Assembly (NCBI RefSeq): GCF_000621145.1
Contig: NZ_JHZB01000019.1
Coordinates: forward strand, 1-64,000
From: Desulfobulbus elongatus DSM 2908
GTDB lineage: Bacteria; Desulfobacterota; Desulfobulbia; Desulfobulbales; Desulfobulbaceae
Length of the DNA: 64,000 nt
Direction of reading: 5' to 3'
Each line of letters opens with the position of its first letter. The stretch's first letter is position 1. Below the pieces are notes generated by a model, which saw nothing but the letters and a program-made list of their open reading frames with translations, made no database searches and was not told the origin of the DNA. Both the position numbers and the translations under genes were made by a program. This document shows, one piece after another, positions 60,059 to 64,000 of this stretch.

Positions 60059-60873
60059 GTTTCCTGCTTTTTCAGAGCAGCGTCGTCGTCTATCTGCTGG
60101 CGACCGCCGCCTATCTGGTGTTCTTCCTGACCCAGAAAAACACGCTGCGCCGGACCGGGCGGGCGATCTTTCTGGTCGCCTTTCTCCTCCATACCGCCAA
60201 TCTCATCGCCCGGGCCTTCGAGGCCGGCCATACTCCCATCACCAGCCACCACGAGACGGTTTCGTTCTTCGCCTGGTCGCTGGGATGCTGCTACCTGTCC
60301 TTCCGTTGGCGGTATGTCGTGAAGAATCTGGGCGCCTTTGTCAGCCTGCTGGTGTTCGGCCTGATGCTGATCGCGGCGTTTTCTTCGCGCACCATGCTGC
60401 CCCTGCCGCCGGCCCTGCAATCCTGGTGGCTGCCGGTCCATGCCTCGACCAGCCTGTTTGCCGACGGCTTCCTGGCCCTCTCCTGCATCGGCAGCATCAT
60501 GTATCTCCTGCAGGAACGCGAAATCAAGAAGAAGCGGTTCGGGCTCTTCTATTCGCGCCTGCCCTCCCTGGAAACGCTCGACAAGCTGAATCACCACTGT
60601 CTGAGCGTGGGGTTTCCGCTGTTCACCCTGGGGCTGATCACGGGCTCGCTGTGGGCCAAACAGGCCTGGGGCGCCTATTGGCAATGGGACCCGAAGGAGA
60701 CCTGGTCCCTGATCACCTGGTTCCTGTACGCCGCCGCGGTGCACCAGCGGTTCACCGTCGGCTGGCGGGGACGGCGGGTGGCGATTCTCAGCATCGTCGG
60801 ATTCCTGTCGGTCCTGTTCACCCTGTGGGGTGCGTCCTTTCTTCTGGAAGGAGTCCATACCTATGTCGCGTGA
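60055..60873 (+). CDS. ccsA: cytochrome c biogenesis/heme export protein of the CcsA/CcmC family
   Basis: A 272-residue polytopic protein with about eight hydrophobic segments. The tryptophan-rich heme-handling motif is WGAYWQWDPKETWSLITW, and conserved histidines are near ARAFEAGHTP and NHHCLSVG. It is the channel half of system II-like cytochrome c maturation or the related HemX-like protein often paired with hemA. It overlaps met8-like and hemA genes at both ends. Confidence 0.9.
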   Translation: MSFLLFQSSVVVYLLATAAYLVFFLTQKNTLRRTGRAIFLVAFLLHTANLIARAFEAGHTPITSHHETVSFFAWSLGCCYLSFRWRYVVKNLGAFVSLLVFGLMLIAAFSSRTMLPLPPALQSWWLPVHASTSLFADGFLALSCIGSIMYLLQEREIKKKRFGLFYSRLPSLETLDKLNHHCLSVGFPLFTLGLITGSLWAKQAWGAYWQWDPKETWSLITWFLYAAAVHQRFTVGWRGRRVAILSIVGFLSVLFTLWGASFLLEGVHTYVA

Positions 60874-62155
60874 CGCCATTGTCCTGCTTGGCGTCAACCA
60901 CAAAACGACGCCGCTGGCGGTGAGGGAGAAACTGGCCCTGGCCGCCGGCTACGAAGAGCCGCTCCGGGCCCTGGGCCAACTGGAGGACCTGCGGGAATAC
61001 TATCTTCTCTCCACCTGCAACCGGGTGGAGGTGCTGTTCACCTGCCGGGACGTGGAACGGGCCCGGGACCGGGTGCTGGAGCTGCTGTTCGGTCAGGCCA
61101 TCACCAAGGCTGAGGCGGAGCAGTATGTCTACCGCTACGTCAATGCCGAGGCGGTGGAGCATCTCTTTTTGGTGGCCGCCAGCCTCGACTCGATGATCGT
61201 CGGCGAGGCCCAGATCCTGGGGCAGTTGAAAGAGGCCTACCGCCACGCGACCAAGGTGGGGTCGAGCGGCTTTATCCTCAACAAATTGCTGCACAAATCG
61301 TTTTCGGTGGCCAAGCGGGTGCGGACGGAAACCCGGATCGGCGCCCATGCGGTTTCGATCAGCTATGCGGCGGTCGAGCTGGGCAGAAAGATTTTCGGCG
61401 CGTTGGCCGGGAAGAAGGTCCTGCTGGTCGGGGCCGGCGAGATGGCGGAGCTGGCGGCCGAGCACCTGGTGGCGCAGGGGGTCGCCGAAGTGGTGGTTGC
61501 CAACCGGACCCTGCAGCGGGCGGTCAACCTGGCCCGCTGCTACAACGGCCGGGCGGTTTCTTTGGAGGAGTTGCTCGACCAGTTGCGCCAGGTCGACATC
61601 ATCATCAGCTCCACCGGTTCCCCTGACCTGATTCTGCGCAAGGAGGACGTGCGCTCGGTCATGCGCGAGCGGCGGAACCGGCCGCTCTTTTTCATCGATA
61701 TCGCCGTGCCCCGGGACCTTGATCCGGGCATCAACGATCTCGACAACGTTTTTCTCTACGATATCGACGACCTGCACAATGTCGTCGAAATGAACAAGTC
61801 CGAACGGGACCGGGAGGCGGTCAAGGCCCAGCGGATCATTGCCGAGGAAAAACTGAAATTCGGCAAGTGGCTGGCCAACATGGAATCGACCCCGACCATC
61901 GTGCAGTTGCGGGCCGTGGTCGAGGCCCAGATCCGGGCCGAGGTGGAGAAAACCATGGGCCGTTTCGACGGAATGGACGAGCAGCGGCGCCAGGGATTGG
62001 AAAGGATGGTGGCCGCGATCACGGGCAAGGTCGTGTTTCCGGCCCTGCATTACCTCAAGACCGACAACCACTGCATCGGCATGCCCGAACGGATCAAGAC
62101 TGTCCGGGAACTCTATCTGCTCGACACCACCACCGGTGAGCAGGAGGAGTCGTGA
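60863..62155 (+). CDS. hemA: glutamyl-tRNA reductase
   Basis: A 430-residue enzyme, the first committed step of C5-pathway tetrapyrrole synthesis. The catalytic Cys52 is in LLSTCNRVEVLF. The NADPH-binding motif VLLVGAGEMAELAAEHL and the C-terminal dimerisation domain are present. The start was set at ATG 60863, 9 nt after GAAGGAG. It overlaps ccsA by 11 nt and the next gene by 4 nt. Confidence 0.96.
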   Translation: MSRDAIVLLGVNHKTTPLAVREKLALAAGYEEPLRALGQLEDLREYYLLSTCNRVEVLFTCRDVERARDRVLELLFGQAITKAEAEQYVYRYVNAEAVEHLFLVAASLDSMIVGEAQILGQLKEAYRHATKVGSSGFILNKLLHKSFSVAKRVRTETRIGAHAVSISYAAVELGRKIFGALAGKKVLLVGAGEMAELAAEHLVAQGVAEVVVANRTLQRAVNLARCYNGRAVSLEELLDQLRQVDIIISSTGSPDLILRKEDVRSVMRERRNRPLFFIDIAVPRDLDPGINDLDNVFLYDIDDLHNVVEMNKSERDREAVKAQRIIAEEKLKFGKWLANMESTPTIVQLRAVVEAQIRAEVEKTMGRFDGMDEQRRQGLERMVAAITGKVVFPALHYLKTDNHCIGMPERIKTVRELYLLDTTTGEQEES

Positions 62156-62661
62156 GCGACGGCGAGCGCGGCGCCCTGATGGAGGACGAACTGCTGCTGG
62201 TCCGCCATTCGGGAGAGATTCCGGAAGTCGCTCTGCACGCCAGCCTCTATTTTCTCCGCGAAGATGCACAGGGGCCGCGGCTGCGCCTGACCGCCGAAGA
62301 AATCAGGGCACTTGAGGAAGCGGCCCTGGCCCGTTACCGGGAAATCATCTTGCGCGATCTCGATGTCAACAACCGGGACCTGTCGCTGTTCCGGGGCATT
62401 CGTCGGGCGAATCACAACTGGTACCGCTTCGTCCGCTTCTGCGACAAGATCGGGGCGCCCTACGGGGAGTTCCGCCTGATCGCCGCCGAGGCGCTGCTGC
62501 ACTATCTGCGCGTGGAACTGGCCGAGATTGCGACAGGAAAACGTGCGCCCTCGGTCAACTGCTCTGTGGACGCGCTGCTGAACTTTGCCCTGACCATGGG
62601 CATCGATCCGGCCACTTTGCCGGACAGATGGGACGGTTTGTGCGCGAAGGGGGATGAGTGA
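62152..62661 (+). CDS. unrecognised 169-residue protein in the hemA operon
   Basis: No family is recognised. It starts at GTG 62152, overlapping the hemA stop. It is a soluble, helix-rich protein with a charged central part (ARYREIILRDLDVNNRDLSLFRG), an aromatic stretch (RANHNWYRFVRFCDKIGAPYGEF) and no membrane segment or signal peptide. Its tight coupling to hemA suggests a link with tetrapyrrole synthesis, but this is positional inference only. Confidence 0.75.
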   Translation: MSDGERGALMEDELLLVRHSGEIPEVALHASLYFLREDAQGPRLRLTAEEIRALEEAALARYREIILRDLDVNNRDLSLFRGIRRANHNWYRFVRFCDKIGAPYGEFRLIAAEALLHYLRVELAEIATGKRAPSVNCSVDALLNFALTMGIDPATLPDRWDGLCAKGDE

Positions 62662-62773
62662 GCGGCGTCGGGCCGTTGCGATCTGCCGTCAGTGGCCTCT
62701 GTTCCCCGCCTTCCTGTTCTCTCTTGGCCGGAGCCAACTGAATTTTCGCCGCCAGAAAGCGGAAGGGGAGGGC

Positions 62774-63748
62774 ATGCATCGACCGGAAAAGCGGTGGCGC
62801 GTCGGGATCATCGGCACCGGTAAGCACGGCAGCCGGTATGCCCGCCATATTGTCCAGGACATCGAAGAGGCGCAACTGATTGCCATCAGCCGCCGTTCCG
62901 AGGAGGGGCCGAGGCAGGCCGCGGAGTGGTCCTGCCGCTGGTATGCGGAATGGCGGGCCCTGGTGGCCGATCCCGAGGTCGACTGCGTGATCGCCGCCCT
63001 GCCGCCCGCGCTCAACCTGCAGGTGGCGTCGGCCTGTGCCGAGGCGGGCAAGCCTTTGCTGCTGGAAAAACCGATGGCGGTTTCGGTTGCCGAGGCCGTC
63101 GCCATGCATGACCTTTTCGCCCGGCACAAGGTGGGGCTGACCATCGGCCAGACCCTGCGCTACAACCGGGTGATCGTCCTTCTTCGCCAGCAACTGCCGG
63201 CCATCGGTCGGCTGCACGGTTTCACGGCCAACCAGCGACTCGAACCGGCTCCCCTGGACTGGCTGGACGAGCCGTCCTCGGCCGGGGCCGGGGTCACCTT
63301 CCATGTGGCCGTGCATGTCTTCGACGCCTTGCAATGGCTGACCGGGCAGGCAATCGTGCGGGTGATGGCCCGGACCCGTTGCGTGCACAGTTCGCTGCTC
63401 GAAGATCATGTCGTCGCTCTGGTGGAACTGGAAAACGGCGCCATCGGCGCCGTTGATTGCGCCAAGGTCGGACCGGCCCGTTGCGGGCGGTTCGAATTCG
63501 CCGGCAGCGAGGGACAGCTCCAGGCTGATCAGATTCACCATGTGTGCGAATCGATCCGCGGACAGAGCCGCCTGCCCCTGGCGGTGGGCGAGCCGGTCAA
63601 CACCATTGTACCGCTCGTGCGGGATTGGCTCGCCTTTCTCAGCGGCCGCCGGTCCAACCCGATACCGGGTGAGGAGGGGGTAGCCGCCATCCGTGTCTGC
63701 GAGGCCTGCCTGCGCTCGGCGGCGCTGGGCGGGTGGGTGGAGGTGTAA
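62774..63748 (+). CDS. Gfo/Idh/MocA family oxidoreductase
   Basis: A 324-residue NAD(P)-dependent oxidoreductase. The N-terminal Rossmann motif is VGIIGTGKHGSRYARH and the family's EKP motif is in LLLEKPMAVSVAEA. The C-terminal alpha/beta domain carries GAGVTFHVAVHVFDALQWL, with the likely catalytic histidine. The start at ATG 62774 follows GGGGAGGG. An upstream ORF start would overlap the preceding gene. The sugar or inositol substrate cannot be read from sequence. Confidence 0.85.
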   Translation: MHRPEKRWRVGIIGTGKHGSRYARHIVQDIEEAQLIAISRRSEEGPRQAAEWSCRWYAEWRALVADPEVDCVIAALPPALNLQVASACAEAGKPLLLEKPMAVSVAEAVAMHDLFARHKVGLTIGQTLRYNRVIVLLRQQLPAIGRLHGFTANQRLEPAPLDWLDEPSSAGAGVTFHVAVHVFDALQWLTGQAIVRVMARTRCVHSSLLEDHVVALVELENGAIGAVDCAKVGPARCGRFEFAGSEGQLQADQIHHVCESIRGQSRLPLAVGEPVNTIVPLVRDWLAFLSGRRSNPIPGEEGVAAIRVCEACLRSAALGGWVEV

Positions 63749-63786
63749 AACCGGGAGCGACGGCGGCGTTGCTCCCGGTTTTTTTT
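63749..63786. terminator. bidirectional terminator between the oxidoreductase and purH
   Basis: A perfect 10-bp stem AACCGGGAGC (63749-63758) / GCTCCCGGTT (63771-63780), a 12-nt loop, and a T-run of eight on the plus side with an AAAA on the minus side. Confidence 0.85.
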
Positions 63787-63798
63787 GAGTGCCTACGC

Positions 63799-64000
63799 TC
63801 AGTGTTTGAACGAGCGCTGGCCGGTGAACATCATCGCTACCTGGGGATCGGCTTCGTTGCAGGCCTGGATCGATTCGAAATCGCGGATCGATCCACCTGC
63901 CTGGAGGATGGCGGTGACCCCTTCGCGGATACCGACATCGGCGGCGTCGCGGAAGGGGAAAAAGGCGTCGGAAATCATCACCGAGCCGGGGAGCCCCGCC
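63799..64000 (-). CDS. purH: PurH C-terminal end (IMP cyclohydrolase / AICAR formyltransferase), cut by window edge
   Basis: The last 66 codons of a minus-strand gene, ending in the characteristic PurH tail: [31 protein letters not shown] and [11 protein letters not shown]. PurH performs the last two steps of IMP synthesis. The start lies outside the window, so completeness is unknown. It is convergent with the oxidoreductase gene. Confidence 0.93.
   Translation of the reverse strand, partial: AGLPGSVMISDAFFPFRDAADVGIREGVTAILQAGGSIRDFESIQACNEADPQVAMMFTGQRSFKH

Overview
The window is 64 kb of GC-rich bacterial chromosome, densely packed with genes in short operons whose start and stop codons often overlap by 4 nt. 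Several features point to a Gram-negative sulfate- or sulfite-reducing deltaproteobacterium (Desulfobacterota, plausibly Desulfobulbales). They are a full-length DsrC with both C-terminal cysteines, an F1 plus b/b' ATP synthase operon lacking the a and c subunits, a siroheme-type precorrin-2 dehydrogenase next to ccsA and hemA, and a Gram-negative type YidC, Lgt, SurA and RodZ set. The genus is inference; no rRNA or tRNA gene was seen.

Region 1 (1-7.2 kb): the 5' part of an IS transposase on the minus strand is followed by an eight-gene plus-strand operon. It encodes three fatty-acid-cycle enzymes (ketoreductase, dehydratase, FabI-type enoyl reductase), a DUF1232 membrane protein and OleA, OleB, OleC and OleD, the long-chain olefin (head-to-head hydrocarbon) pathway. 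Region 2 (7.2-13.6 kb): atpF', atpF, atpH, atpA, atpG, atpD and atpC, with a strong promoter and a bidirectional terminator. Region 3 (13.7-21.9 kb): a cell-wall amidase, a yfcE-HIT-mutS operon, efp with its modifying enzyme epmA, and a PPP phosphatase. Region 4 (21.9-25.5 kb): a polysaccharide export-control module (Wzz/GumC-like protein, PEP-CTERM-locus type ATPase, tyrosine kinase) without glycosyltransferases. Region 5 (25.5-32.9 kb): beta-carbonic anhydrase, an in-frame fusion of endonuclease III with exonuclease III, an orphan NarL-type regulator, HU, lgt and mnmG, and a methyltransferase.

Region 6 (33-38 kb): the classic rpmH-rnpA-yidD-yidC-jag-mnmE locus. Region 7 (38-45 kb): galE-cmoA-cmoB, an unrecognised 183-residue protein, a tautomerase, ligA, acylphosphatase, a zinc-ribbon protein and monocistronic dsrC. 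Region 8 (45-57 kb): a PpiD-like foldase, a 1399-residue SNF2 helicase, a GH17-GT2 beta-glucan synthase-like fusion, recO, rodZ and surA. Region 9 (57-64 kb): a lone flagellar rod-type protein with a sigma-54-like site, a TlpA-type thioredoxin, a small secreted cysteine protein with its own promoter and terminator, two methyltransferase/tetrapyrrole genes, ccsA, hemA, an unrecognised protein, a Gfo/Idh/MocA oxidoreductase and the 3' end of purH on the minus strand.

Most of the window is ordinary housekeeping sequence. The most distinctive items are the reductive-cycle plus OleABCD cluster with an IS at its 5' edge, the Nth-Xth fusion, the GH17-GT2 fusion, the SNF2 protein with about 940 unassigned N-terminal residues, and the small secreted protein. 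No CRISPR array, prophage or defence island was seen.
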